Shown here piece after piece: positions 17,123-25,525 of a DNA stretch of 64,000 bases. Within the stretch, counting starts at the first letter, position 1. Every line of letters starts with the position of its first letter. The translations under genes and the position numbers were made by a program. The DNA is taken from assembly GCA_964581355.1 (NCBI GenBank), contig CAZOOA010000003.1, forward strand, positions 1 to 64,000, written 5' to 3'. A model generated the notes under the pieces. That model made no database searches. It saw only the letters and a list, made by a program, of their open reading frames with translations, and was not told the origin of the DNA. This DNA is from CAZOOA01 sp964581355. Its GTDB lineage: Bacteria > Bacillota > Dethiobacteria > DTU022 > UBA8154.

Positions 17123-18478
17123 TTGGCAGGGTTTTCCCGTAGATTCTGGTTGATGCTAATGATTGCAGCACTGGTGTTGGTTAATACTGGTGGGGGAGCT
17201 TGGGCTTCTTATCAGAAAAAATATCATGGTAACTCCATAGCTCCGGGCACGGAGGTTGCGGGAATTTCCCTGGGCGGGCTGGATAAGGAGGAAGCTCGTG
17301 CTGTCTTGGAACAAGAACTTGTCCTGCCTGATTCCATTTCTGTCCAGTGGGAAAGCAAAAGATTTTCCATTCCCCTAGATAAGGATGTGGCTTCTTTTGA
17401 CCTTGACAAGGCCCTTGGTCAGGCACTGCAGGTAGGCCGTTCCGGGGAAAAAAGTGCCGGCTATGATTTAAACTTTATCAGGTGGTTCCCACAGGAAAAA
17501 CATTTGTTTGCCCCCATGGAGATAGCACCTTCTTATTTGGAACAACAGCTTGATGGGATTAAACAGGCTGTGGATAAGGAACCCGTGGATGCTGAGTTGA
17601 CTATCGAAAACTATCTCCCGGATATTAAGGAAGAAAAAAAGGGGGTTTTTCTTGATCGGCAGCAAAGCCAGGAGTCGATTCTAAAACATGTTAGGCAGGG
17701 GCAGTATCAGCAGATCCCCTTGATTGTTAAGAAAACAGCTCCCCAGGTTACTGAAGAAGACCTGCCGGACTTTAGTCAACGACTTGCCTACTACGAGACA
17801 CCTCTTGATTTGGAGCAGGAAGATAGAGTGTACAATATTTCGCTGGCCAAAGAAGAAGTAAGCACACTGGTCCTTGAGCCTGGAGAAGTTTTTTCTTTTA
17901 ATGAGATCCTGGGGGAAGCGACGGCCGATAAAGGCTACCGGGAAGTGCTGGTTATTGAAAACCGGCAGTTTGTGCCCGGGGTTGGTGGGGGAATATGCCA
18001 AGTGGCTACAACGATTTACCAGGCTGCATTAAGGGCTGAATTGGAGATTGTTCAACGCAGCAACCACAGTCGGCCGGTGTCCTATGTTCCTTTGGGGTTT
18101 GATGCAACCATTGCTTACAATAGACTGGACTTGCAGTTTTACAATAACCGAGACTTTCCTGTCATGATGGTAGGCCGGATCAATGAAAGTCTCCGCTTTG
18201 ATTTTTACGGGGCCGAGGCGGATCCTGACCGGGAGATTGAGATCATTGCTGAAAAAGAGGAGGTTTTAGAACCCCGGAGCCTGGAAAAAAAGACAACGAG
18301 CCTCCCTAGAGGAGAGCGAAAAGTTGTTCAGCAGGGCGAGGATGGGTACCGGGTGAATGTTTACCGGAGAATTTATGAAAAAGAAGAGAAAGTGGCACGG
18401 GAACTGGTTTCTACAGATACATATATGCCGATCAACGAAATTGTTCACATTGGTATAATGGATGCCAGAAGAAAATGA
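17123..18478 (+). CDS. VanW family protein, secreted or membrane-anchored
   Basis: 451 aa. A basic N-terminus and hydrophobic helix (LMLMIAALVLVNTGGGAWA, about residues 10-28) give a signal or anchor. The middle part with GTEVAGISLGGLDKEEAR is the peptidoglycan-binding-like domain usually found before VanW. The VanW domain is at about residues 230-360 (GEVFSFNEILGEATADKGY, then PGVGGGICQVATTIYQAAL). The domain's biochemical role is unknown, but it acts on the cell-wall side. The start is TTG 17123 after GAGGGGG. Confidence 0.9.
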   Translation: MAGFSRRFWLMLMIAALVLVNTGGGAWASYQKKYHGNSIAPGTEVAGISLGGLDKEEARAVLEQELVLPDSISVQWESKRFSIPLDKDVASFDLDKALGQALQVGRSGEKSAGYDLNFIRWFPQEKHLFAPMEIAPSYLEQQLDGIKQAVDKEPVDAELTIENYLPDIKEEKKGVFLDRQQSQESILKHVRQGQYQQIPLIVKKTAPQVTEEDLPDFSQRLAYYETPLDLEQEDRVYNISLAKEEVSTLVLEPGEVFSFNEILGEATADKGYREVLVIENRQFVPGVGGGICQVATTIYQAALRAELEIVQRSNHSRPVSYVPLGFDATIAYNRLDLQFYNNRDFPVMMVGRINESLRFDFYGAEADPDREIEIIAEKEEVLEPRSLEKKTTSLPRGERKVVQQGEDGYRVNVYRRIYEKEEKVARELVSTDTYMPINEIVHIGIMDARRK

Positions 18479-18533
18479 ATTACCTTATTCGCAAAAGAGC
18501 TCGTTTTGTTTGAGCTTTAAGGGGGGGGTTGCT

Positions 18534-20327
18534 TTGTCGTCGTCAAGGAAGAACGGTCAAATTGGTATTGTTGAGGGAAAAATAAAAGTCGTGAACCCTG
18601 AAGGGGAAGGAAAGCCGGCTGTATTATACCCACCCGATGAGGGAGTTACTATTTTGATAAATGGTGAACTGGTTGAAGGTGCCGTGGAGGTCAGGGAAGA
18701 GGACACAATCGAGGTAAACAAAACATCCCTTTTAGAAGAAGCCAGGATAGATGTCAAAGTTTCCTCCGATGGTCTCTCGGCTACAGCGGCGGTATTTCCT
18801 AGAATAACGGGAAAATATCATTTAAAAGATAAACCAATGTCGGCAAGCTTAAAACCAGAAATTGGAAAAGAAGAATTGTCCGAGCCGGTCCTCACTGTAA
18901 TGGAGGCGGAAGCAGAATTAAAGCAAAAGAACGTGGTTGATGGGATCGATTATGTTGCCTTAAAAAATGCCCTGGAAAAGGCTGAAGGAGAGCATGTGGA
19001 AGTTGCCCGGGGAAAGCCCAAGGAAGAAGGGCAAAATGGTTATGTAGAATATTTAATTAATACAGAAGTTGAAGCGATCAACTACGAAGGAGAAGAAGAA
19101 CGGGTTGATTTCAGGGAGCGTTATCGCTACCCCTCCGTTAATCAGGATGATGTAATCGCTGTGATTCACCCTCCGGTCAATGGTGTCCCCGGCCAGACAG
19201 TCACAGGAAACGTGCTACCCCCCAAGCCAGTAAAACCAGCACGGGTTCGCGTGGGGGAAGGTGTTTATTATAACGAAGACGAAACTGAGGTTATTGCTGC
19301 CAGGGATGGACGTTTGTTTGTCAAAGGCAACAGCATCAAAGTTGCCAATCTGCTTGTGCACAATGGTGATGTGGACCTGGAAAGCGGAAACATCCGTTTT
19401 AACGGGGACTTAACGATACATGGAAACATCATGGAAGGCATGGTGGTGGAAACTCAAGGTGATTTGCAGGTGGAGGGAAATGCTTACGGGGCGAGTATTG
19501 CAGCTGGTGGCAGTGTTTCTTTAAGCAAAAATGTGATTAAGTCGCAAGTTGAAGGTGGAACGTATTATGCATTTATTGACCAGGCATTCCCCATTTTAAG
19601 AAGAGTAGGGGAAGATTTTAGCAGTTTTTTGGTCAGCTTAAAAGAAGTGATTAAAGGTGTTGCTGGCAAAGGGCAAAAAATTGATCAAAACAAATTAAAT
19701 AAAATTATCCATGCAGTTTTGGAAAAAAGCGCCCCGGATATTGGTGAGCAAGTAAAAAACCTGGAAAAAATGCTGGAGAATAAAGAAGACCCCCGCCTGG
19801 ATTCGCTTAAAAGCATTATCAGGCTTCTTTCAGCCATGATTGCGACGGATTTGTCCCTGAACGAATTTAAAGACCTGGAAAAGATAGATGCGTCAATTAA
19901 ATCTGCCCTGGACACTTTTGAAAAAACCCTGCAAGAAAAGCCTCACTTTCAGGCATCCTATGTGCAGAATAGCACGATTAACCACGGCGGTCATGTAACC
20001 TTAACAGGAACGGGGGGGTATTTTTCCACTATAAAAGCCGCCGGGGAAGTCAATGTAGAAGGGGCATTCCGTGGAGGCTCCATTGAGTCCGGGGGAAATG
20101 TTAAGGTAAAAGAATTTATCTGTATTACCACTGCGGCGGAGGCGGCAGAAAAACGGACCATTATCCGCATTAAGGTTCCCAGTCATGCCACCATTGCTTT
20201 TAATATTGTTCATGAAGACACGACAATCCAGGTTGGAAAACTGGTTTATCGTTTTGATAAGGAGTTATCTAATGTTAAAGTTTCCTATGACCCGGATAGC
20301 GGCATGCTTAAAATTACGAACTTTTAG
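18534..20327 (+). CDS. FapA (DUF342) family protein, paralogue 1
   Basis: FapA-type protein of 597 aa, started at TTG 18534 just after GGGGGGGG; an in-frame ATG at 18462 lies inside vanW and is less likely. An N-terminal segment rich in charged residues is followed by the conserved DUF342 block with repeated beta strands (VHNGDVDLESGNIRFNGDL) that form a right-handed beta helix. A helical, probably coiled-coil insertion comes next (about residues 370-475), then more beta-helix turns. Known FapA proteins affect polar localisation and flagella in Vibrio; the role in Gram-positives is not established. A second copy lies at 22184. Confidence 0.88.
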   Translation: MSSSRKNGQIGIVEGKIKVVNPEGEGKPAVLYPPDEGVTILINGELVEGAVEVREEDTIEVNKTSLLEEARIDVKVSSDGLSATAAVFPRITGKYHLKDKPMSASLKPEIGKEELSEPVLTVMEAEAELKQKNVVDGIDYVALKNALEKAEGEHVEVARGKPKEEGQNGYVEYLINTEVEAINYEGEEERVDFRERYRYPSVNQDDVIAVIHPPVNGVPGQTVTGNVLPPKPVKPARVRVGEGVYYNEDETEVIAARDGRLFVKGNSIKVANLLVHNGDVDLESGNIRFNGDLTIHGNIMEGMVVETQGDLQVEGNAYGASIAAGGSVSLSKNVIKSQVEGGTYYAFIDQAFPILRRVGEDFSSFLVSLKEVIKGVAGKGQKIDQNKLNKIIHAVLEKSAPDIGEQVKNLEKMLENKEDPRLDSLKSIIRLLSAMIATDLSLNEFKDLEKIDASIKSALDTFEKTLQEKPHFQASYVQNSTINHGGHVTLTGTGGYFSTIKAAGEVNVEGAFRGGSIESGGNVKVKEFICITTAAEAAEKRTIIRIKVPSHATIAFNIVHEDTTIQVGKLVYRFDKELSNVKVSYDPDSGMLKITNF

Positions 20328-20335
20328 CCCGTTGG

Positions 20336-21802
20336 ATGAAAACCATGATACCTTTTGCTGATATTTTGCTTCAAACGGCCAATCGAAGGAACCTTTCTAT
20401 TTATATCGTGGGTGGCTTTCTCAGGGACCGATTGTTGCAACGTGCAAGCCACGATCTTGACCTGGTTGTCGATCTTGATCCTCGCACGATTGGAATGGAG
20501 CTGGCTGAAGCTACAGGAGGCACTTATTATGAGTTGAACCTGGAGCACTCTGCAGCAAGAGTTGATTTGTTTTGGAATGATCAGTTCTGGCAGGTTGATA
20601 TTGGCAGCATTCGGGGGCGCAACATCCAGGAAGATATTCGTAACCGGGACTTTACGGTCAATGCCATGGCTTTACATTTGGAGAAAGCCCTGCCGGGTAA
20701 AGGCTGGGAGCACCATGTGCTGGATCCATTTCAAGGGAAAAAAGACCTGGAGAAGAAATTGCTCCGAGTTGTCGGGGAAGATGTTATCCTCGATGATCCT
20801 TTGCGTATAATCCGGGGCATTCGGTTTGCTTCACAGTTAGAGTTTGAACTGGAAGAGCAAACACAGTTGCTGTTCCAAAAAAATAGAAAATTGCTCTTCC
20901 GTATTTCCGGTGATAGGCTGAAGATGGAAATGGGGAAGATTCTGGAAAATTCATCAGTAAAATACATTCGCATGATGCAGCGTCTGCGATTACTTGAGAC
21001 GCTTTTTCCTTACCTGGAAAAGCTCCTTAAAGATGCAGAAGCCAAAAATGGGCTCAGAGGCTGGGAGCATTCCATGCAAACACTTTACTATTTGGAAAAA
21101 CTTGTCAGCGAGCTTTTTTTTACCGAGCCCTGGAAATACGGCTTGGAGCGCTACCTGGCAGAAGAACTGTCGACAGGGTGGCAGCGAGTTAAAACATTAA
21201 AGTTGGCTGCACTGTTTTATAATATCAAAGCTGCAGAAGCCAGTCGGAGCCTGGAGAAAGCAGGCGCGGACTTTTTTCTGCCCAGCAAAACAGGGGGCTA
21301 CCTGTTTCGTTACAGCCGCCGACTTCGTTTAAAACGTGTGGAAAGGAACCTCCTGGAAAATGCGGCATCTCTTTATACTGCACCCCTGAAACTGTACCTG
21401 CATTCATCCAGGACTTCCCGGACCTTGTACCGTTTTTACAGGAACCTGGGTCGTGAAACCCCGGGAATCCTTCTTTTTTCCCTGGCGGATTATTTTTCCC
21501 TGGCTGATTCTCCCCAAGCCAGAAAACAGTTTAACCTGCCCCCAAAGGAAGATTATCGCAACTTTGTCAACAATCTGTTTTCGAGATATTTTATCGACCA
21601 AGAGCGCTATGTTCAGGCCGCTTCCCTGATTACGAAACATGAGCTGCAAACTTTTCTCGGGCTGGAACAGGGGGCAATGGTCTTGGAAATCCTGGAAGCT
21701 ATTGCAGAAGCCCGGGCGGAGGGAAAAATCAAAACCCGCAAAGAAGCCTTTGAGTTGGCAGAAAAAGAATACCGTCGAAGAATTTCTGGTAAAATCGACT
21801 AA
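20336..21802 (+). CDS. CCA tRNA nucleotidyltransferase / poly(A) polymerase family protein
   Basis: Class II nucleotidyltransferase, 488 aa. The active-site region is at the N-terminus: IVGGFLRDRLL followed by DLDLVVD (catalytic Asp pair), then RNRDFTVNAMAL and DPLRIIRGIRFASQL. These mark the CCA-adding / poly(A) polymerase head and neck. The C-terminal half is divergent. It adds CCA to tRNA 3' ends or, less likely, tails RNA. It starts 8 bp after fapA1 with little ribosome site, suggesting coupling. Confidence 0.88.
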   Translation: MKTMIPFADILLQTANRRNLSIYIVGGFLRDRLLQRASHDLDLVVDLDPRTIGMELAEATGGTYYELNLEHSAARVDLFWNDQFWQVDIGSIRGRNIQEDIRNRDFTVNAMALHLEKALPGKGWEHHVLDPFQGKKDLEKKLLRVVGEDVILDDPLRIIRGIRFASQLEFELEEQTQLLFQKNRKLLFRISGDRLKMEMGKILENSSVKYIRMMQRLRLLETLFPYLEKLLKDAEAKNGLRGWEHSMQTLYYLEKLVSELFFTEPWKYGLERYLAEELSTGWQRVKTLKLAALFYNIKAAEASRSLEKAGADFFLPSKTGGYLFRYSRRLRLKRVERNLLENAASLYTAPLKLYLHSSRTSRTLYRFYRNLGRETPGILLFSLADYFSLADSPQARKQFNLPPKEDYRNFVNNLFSRYFIDQERYVQAASLITKHELQTFLGLEQGAMVLEILEAIAEARAEGKIKTRKEAFELAEKEYRRRISGKID

Positions 21803-21860
21803 TGTTGATTTTGCCCGAGGTTTATGATAAAATTATTTCATAATTTAATATGTTCTTGAA

Positions 21861-21935
21861 AAAGGCAAACCTGCCGAAAGGCAGGGACGCAAAGCCATGG
21901 GTCTAAAGCGGTGCCAGGACTGCCAGGTTGCCAGG
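21861..21935 (+). promoter_or_regulatory. Cyclic di-GMP-I riboswitch (GEMM-I)
   Basis: The aptamer is recognised from AAAGGCAAACC, the P2 stem CTGCC-GAAA-GGCAG with GAAA tetraloop, the invariant GGGACGCAAAGCC, its tetraloop receptor GGGTCTAAAG, and the closing CCAGGTTGCC. It is followed 40 nt later by an intrinsic terminator and then by fapA2, so c-di-GMP most likely controls that gene. Confidence 0.93.
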
Positions 21936-21974
21936 ATGCATAATCCAACTGCTTTTTTTGCAAGCTGACTGATT

Positions 21975-22002
21975 GTAGCCTGGGATGACGGCTACTTTTT
22001 TT
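21975..22002 (+). terminator. Riboswitch expression-platform terminator
   Basis: GTAGCC (21975-21980) pairs with GGCTAC (21990-21995), followed by seven T. It lies between the c-di-GMP aptamer and fapA2. Confidence 0.88.
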
Positions 22003-22147
22003 GTAGCTCAGCACTATTTGTAAGTGAAGCTTTGGGCACGTTTCTGGCGTTTCCGGAGCGCAGCGGATGACCGACAGGGAAAGTGCCAGAAACGTGCACA
22101 AAGCTTCGCGGCATGTCGCACAATTGCATCAAGGCTGAGCAGTTACC
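22003..22147 (+). repeat. Family-2 hairpin element, copy 3 (best preserved)
   Basis: 145 bp, from GTAGCTCAGCACTATTTG to GGCTGAGCAGTTACC. The long hairpin is nearly perfect: GAAGCTTTG-GG-CACGTTTCTGGC pairs with GCCAGAAACGTG-CA-CAAAGCTTC around the conserved core (TTTCCGGAG ... CGACAGGGAAAG). It begins at the end of the riboswitch terminator T run and lies wholly within the fapA2 leader. Confidence 0.85.
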
Positions 22148-22183
22148 TTTTTCAGGATTTCCCAGGAAAGGGGTGTTTAAGCC

Positions 22184-23998
22184 ATGCGTGAAAAGTTCTC
22201 TGCTGAAACCCGTTCAGACCAGGATGGGTATATAGAAATTAAAGATGGCCACGTAACAGTCCATGAAGCGTCCGGGCAGGGCATTCCCGTGATTCTTCAC
22301 CCTGATCCCGGGGCTGCTGTTCGAGTGAATGGCAAAGAGATTGATTCTCCCAGCACCCTTAAAGCTTCGGATGTAGTGGAAATTGAACCGCTGGAAGAGA
22401 CCGTCTCAGGTTCAGTTGAGGCGAGAATTGCTCAAGATGGCATGAAAGCGGAAGTCAAAGTCAGTCCCGGCCTGCAGATTACAAGAAAGGTAGATGATTT
22501 ATCGGCCCAGGGCGAAGTCTATTTGAAGCTGGAAGAAAACCGCCAAAAATATCCCGATATTTCAGTTCAAGATGTCAATAATGCCCTGGCAGAACAGGGT
22601 GTGGTCTTTGGCCTTGATGCACCTGCCATAGAACAGGCTGTGAAAGAGGCAGCAGATGAGTGGGTGGTTGTAGCTCATGGAAAAGAGGCAGTGCCGGGAA
22701 AAGATGGTTACGTGGAACTCCATGTCGATGTGGAGCTTAAGTCGATAACCCATGATCAGGAAGCCCTGTCCCGGGTAGATTACAAGGAAAAAATAGAAAT
22801 CCCTTCGGTCAGTGAAGGAGATCTGCTGGCCACAATCCATCCACCTGAACCTGGTAAACCTGGAAAACGGGTTACGGGGGAAGCGCTGGAACCACCTCCC
22901 GTGGAACCAGTCCAGGTGCAGTGCAAAGAAGGCTGTACACTAAGCCCCGAAGGAGACAAAGTATTAGCTCAAAAGGCCGGGCGACCTGTGGTTGAGGGCA
23001 AAAAGAATGAAAAGTTCACCATCGCTCCCCTATTCGTCCATAATGGTGATGTGGACATGGATAGTGGAAATATTCGTTTTTCCGGTGATGTTAAAATAGC
23101 AGGTGATGTGCATGAGGGCATGCTTATTGAAGGGGCGGGCAGTGTGGAAGTTATGGGCAGTACGGCAGGGGCGCGCGTGTTAGGCGGGCAAAACGTGGTT
23201 TTTCATAAAAACCTGATTAACACAAAGGTTGAGGCAGGGGCGCTGAAAGGGTTATATAAATCCTTACTGCCTCTTTTAAGTGAAGTTGAAGAAACATTAT
23301 CGACTCTGTATTATGGTGTGGAACAGCTGAAAGAAGTGATGACCAGCAGGGGCAAGTCTGTTGAAGAAAAGGAAACCGGCCGCCTGGCCAAACTAATCGC
23401 CGATAAAAAGTTTGAGCAACTTCCTCAAACAGTGGAGGAAGTCAGCAGCCTCGTTAACCAAACGAATTTTGTGTTACCTCGAATACTAACAGATGCTATC
23501 AGCAGGTACGAAAACCTGTTTAAAGAAATGGGTTTCCTTGATATTCAAAGCAATGAAGAGTTGATGCAGTTGGTCGAAGAAGCTAAGGAAACCAGGGATT
23601 TTGTGGAGCGAACCATGGATGAACTGGTAGGGGATGTAATGGCCAGTTATGTACAGAACTGCACAGTGGTTTCCAGCGGCAATATTACTATAAACGGGCC
23701 AGGCACTTATAATTCTTACTTCTATGCTGGAGGGGATGTTCATATTGAGCGAATTTCCAGGGGTGGAGGGATTACGGCAGAAGGAAACCTCTTTATAGGA
23801 GAAGCGGGTTCGCCAGGCATGGCCATAAAACCGAGGAAAATTCAGCTTTCTTCCAGTTCTGTAGCCAAATTTCGCAAAGTATATGAAAATGTTATTGTTG
23901 TTTTTGGTAAACGGATCCACAAGTTTGAAGAAATGCAAACAAATGTGAAAGTATATTACTCTGCCGAAGATGACCGGATCATAATTATCAATTTATAG
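22184..23998 (+). CDS. FapA (DUF342) family protein, paralogue 2
   Basis: Protein of 604 aa, start ATG 22184 with GGAAAGGGG upstream. Same layout as the copy at 18534: N-terminal charged part, DUF342 beta-helix (VHNGDVDMDSGNIRFSGDV), helical insertion of about 110 residues, and a second set of beta turns (ASYVQNCTVVSSGNITINGP). Both copies contain the sequence HNGDVDx-SGNIRF. It is alone on its transcript and sits under the c-di-GMP riboswitch, so its amount should follow the motile/sessile switch. The biochemical role is unknown. Confidence 0.88.
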   Translation: MREKFSAETRSDQDGYIEIKDGHVTVHEASGQGIPVILHPDPGAAVRVNGKEIDSPSTLKASDVVEIEPLEETVSGSVEARIAQDGMKAEVKVSPGLQITRKVDDLSAQGEVYLKLEENRQKYPDISVQDVNNALAEQGVVFGLDAPAIEQAVKEAADEWVVVAHGKEAVPGKDGYVELHVDVELKSITHDQEALSRVDYKEKIEIPSVSEGDLLATIHPPEPGKPGKRVTGEALEPPPVEPVQVQCKEGCTLSPEGDKVLAQKAGRPVVEGKKNEKFTIAPLFVHNGDVDMDSGNIRFSGDVKIAGDVHEGMLIEGAGSVEVMGSTAGARVLGGQNVVFHKNLINTKVEAGALKGLYKSLLPLLSEVEETLSTLYYGVEQLKEVMTSRGKSVEEKETGRLAKLIADKKFEQLPQTVEEVSSLVNQTNFVLPRILTDAISRYENLFKEMGFLDIQSNEELMQLVEEAKETRDFVERTMDELVGDVMASYVQNCTVVSSGNITINGPGTYNSYFYAGGDVHIERISRGGGITAEGNLFIGEAGSPGMAIKPRKIQLSSSSVAKFRKVYENVIVVFGKRIHKFEEMQTNVKVYYSAEDDRIIIINL

Positions 23999-24002
23999 TA
24001 GG

Positions 24003-24767
24003 TTAATCACCTTTGCCTCCCCATTTGGTGACGATAAAGGCTCCTGCCAGTGCGGCAATAAAAACAGGAATACTTATGTTATCTGGAAACAGTGCGCGTC
24101 CTGACCCAATGATTAAACCGGCGATAAAAAAAGAAAAGAAGGGCCTGTAGCGTTTGTATATTAGGGATATTACCCGTGCCAGGACAATAAGACCCAAACC
24201 ACAACCCAGGGCAAAAACACTCAATGGCAGCCAGGTAAAAAAGCGGAGAAAGCCCAGAATTTCATGGTAAATTCCCAGGATTAGTAAAATAGCGCTGCCT
24301 GATATTCCCGGAATTAACATGGTTGCGCTGGAGATAATTCCGGCAGCAAAAATAACTGGAAGAGACTCAGGGTTCCCCAAGTGAAACATACCCAGGGGTT
24401 CCAAGGCAATCAACAATCCCAGAAGTGCCCCTCCTGCCAGGTAAAAAATACGTTTCCAGGTAAAAGGGATAAACAACCGGTTATCCCTGTCTTTTAATAA
24501 CAGGGGGGCAGAAGCCCATAGTGCGCCCAGAAGAAAAGCATAAGATGGCTCCGGCCAGCTGTCCAGCAGGTGGCTGAAAAAATAGGCCCAAATGACTAGC
24601 CCTCCACCTACCCCCAATCCAAACGTTATATAAGGCCTCAGGTTAAGTGAAGCTATATCCTCCAATACCTGATTGTAAATCCCCATGATTACAAAAGCTG
24701 TTCCTCCACTCATTCCGGGCAAGATCAGTGAAAGGCCGAGAAACATCCCCTGCAGCAATTTTTTCAA
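24003..24767 (-). CDS. popT: DUF368 membrane protein, PopT-type undecaprenyl-phosphate translocase
   Basis: Polytopic membrane protein of 254 aa with about eight hydrophobic helices. Two internally related family motifs are seen, LPGMSGGTAFVIMGIY and IPGISGSAILLILGIY, at the starts of the two halves. DUF368 proteins (PopT) are reported to recycle the lipid carrier undecaprenyl phosphate across the membrane. The start is TTG 24767 with GGAGG upstream. It converges with fapA2, leaving only four bases between the stop codons. Confidence 0.85.
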   Translation of the reverse strand: MKKLLQGMFLGLSLILPGMSGGTAFVIMGIYNQVLEDIASLNLRPYITFGLGVGGGLVIWAYFFSHLLDSWPEPSYAFLLGALWASAPLLLKDRDNRLFIPFTWKRIFYLAGGALLGLLIALEPLGMFHLGNPESLPVIFAAGIISSATMLIPGISGSAILLILGIYHEILGFLRFFTWLPLSVFALGCGLGLIVLARVISLIYKRYRPFFSFFIAGLIIGSGRALFPDNISIPVFIAALAGAFIVTKWGGKGD

Positions 24768-24938
24768 TCCAGTGCCTCCATCCAGTGTCTTCTCATAGAA
24801 GGGAGTTTTTGCATCATGTTATTTTTCTACCTGAGCTTTGAGTATACCTTCTTTAATTGACAAAGAGATTGAGTTATAATAGCATTAAACTGTTAAGCAC
24901 AGGTATTAATAAAACCTGGAGCGAAGGAGGATATAATT

Positions 24939-25106
24939 ATGGAAGAAGTAAAAAAAGTGCTGCAGGATTCTGCCCCGGAAGGAAAGCTTCCCTGTATCAT
25001 GGCTTTTAAAATAGCCCGGGAGCATAACGTCTCAGTTGCTGAAGTAGGGGACCTTTGTAACGAATTGAAAATAAAGATTGTCAACTGTCAGTTGGGTTGC
25101 TTTTAG
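24939..25106 (+). CDS. Small conserved-looking protein ending in CQLGCF
   Basis: A 55-aa ORF from ATG 24939 with GAAGGAGG upstream; shorter than usual gene-calling limits. The sequence begins MEEVKKVLQD, continues LPCIMAFKIAREHNVSVAEV and ends KIVNCQLGCF. The middle has a helix-turn-helix-like alternation, and there are four cysteines. I recall similar short proteins with this ending in anaerobic Firmicutes and sulfate reducers but cannot name a function. The stop codon TAG abuts the left end of the family-1 element; the molybdopterin genes follow. Confidence 0.7.
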   Translation: MEEVKKVLQDSAPEGKLPCIMAFKIAREHNVSVAEVGDLCNELKIKIVNCQLGCF

Positions 25107-25107
25107 T

Positions 25108-25421
25108 ATGATAAACCGTGTCTTGGCGCTGTCGTCCGGACGACTGGGTAACTCTGTGGAAGGCGCTAAGGTTCCCTCGGGGTCCTCGGGCGGCCTTCCC
25201 GGTTTAACTCCCGTCCAGGTCGATCCCGGCGGCCGACGTCCTGTCGGCCGGACCGCCCGAGGACCTTCGGTCACCAAACGCCTTTGGCCACAGAGACCAA
25301 CGTCGCCGGACGAATGCGCCATCTCCCCGGTTAGGGGAGCGGAGTGTTGAAAACCAGATCTTCGATCATAAGCAAGGTTTTTCATCCCCTGTTGTGGCCC
25401 GCGAGGGCCGTGGCGGTTAGT
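25108..25421 (+). repeat. Family-1 structured element, copy B (complete)
   Basis: Complete element of about 314 nt, from ATGATAAACCGTG to GGCGGTTAGT, followed by ATGA. It has nested base pairing: the left block (25122-25170) pairs imperfectly with 25275-25320; GTCCTCGGGCGG (25182-25193) pairs perfectly with 25253-25264; GGCCGAC/GTCGGCC form an inner hairpin (25231-25249); CTCCCC/GGGGAG form another (about 25322-25339); TGAAAACC pairs with GGTTTTTCA; and GGCCC-GCGA-GGGCC is a GNRA hairpin near the right end. No ORF of note. Confidence 0.8.
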
Positions 25422-25481
25422 ATGAAAAACCGTGTATTGGCGCTGTCGTCCGGGCGACTGGGTAACTCTGTGGAAGGCGCT
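25422..25481 (+). repeat. Family-1 element, second left-end fragment
   Basis: ATGAAAAACCGTG...GGCGCT...CGGGCGACTGGGTAAC...AAGGCGCT repeats the first 60 nt of copy B almost exactly, directly after its right end, then stops. The arrangement is the same as at 147-206. Confidence 0.7.
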
Positions 25482-25525
25482 AGGGTCTGCGGAAGGTGGA
25501 TGTAAGAGAAAAGAGGTGCGGCTTT

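Noticed and set aside
24857..24880. Promoter TTGACA/TATAAT before the 55-aa gene
   Set aside because: Both boxes are perfect but only 12 bp apart, too close for one sigma-A promoter; only the TATAAT may be used.
25105..25481. Moco riboswitch before moeA
   Set aside because: Position would fit, but the same sequence family occurs at the arg leader and antisense in the pur operon, so it is a dispersed element.
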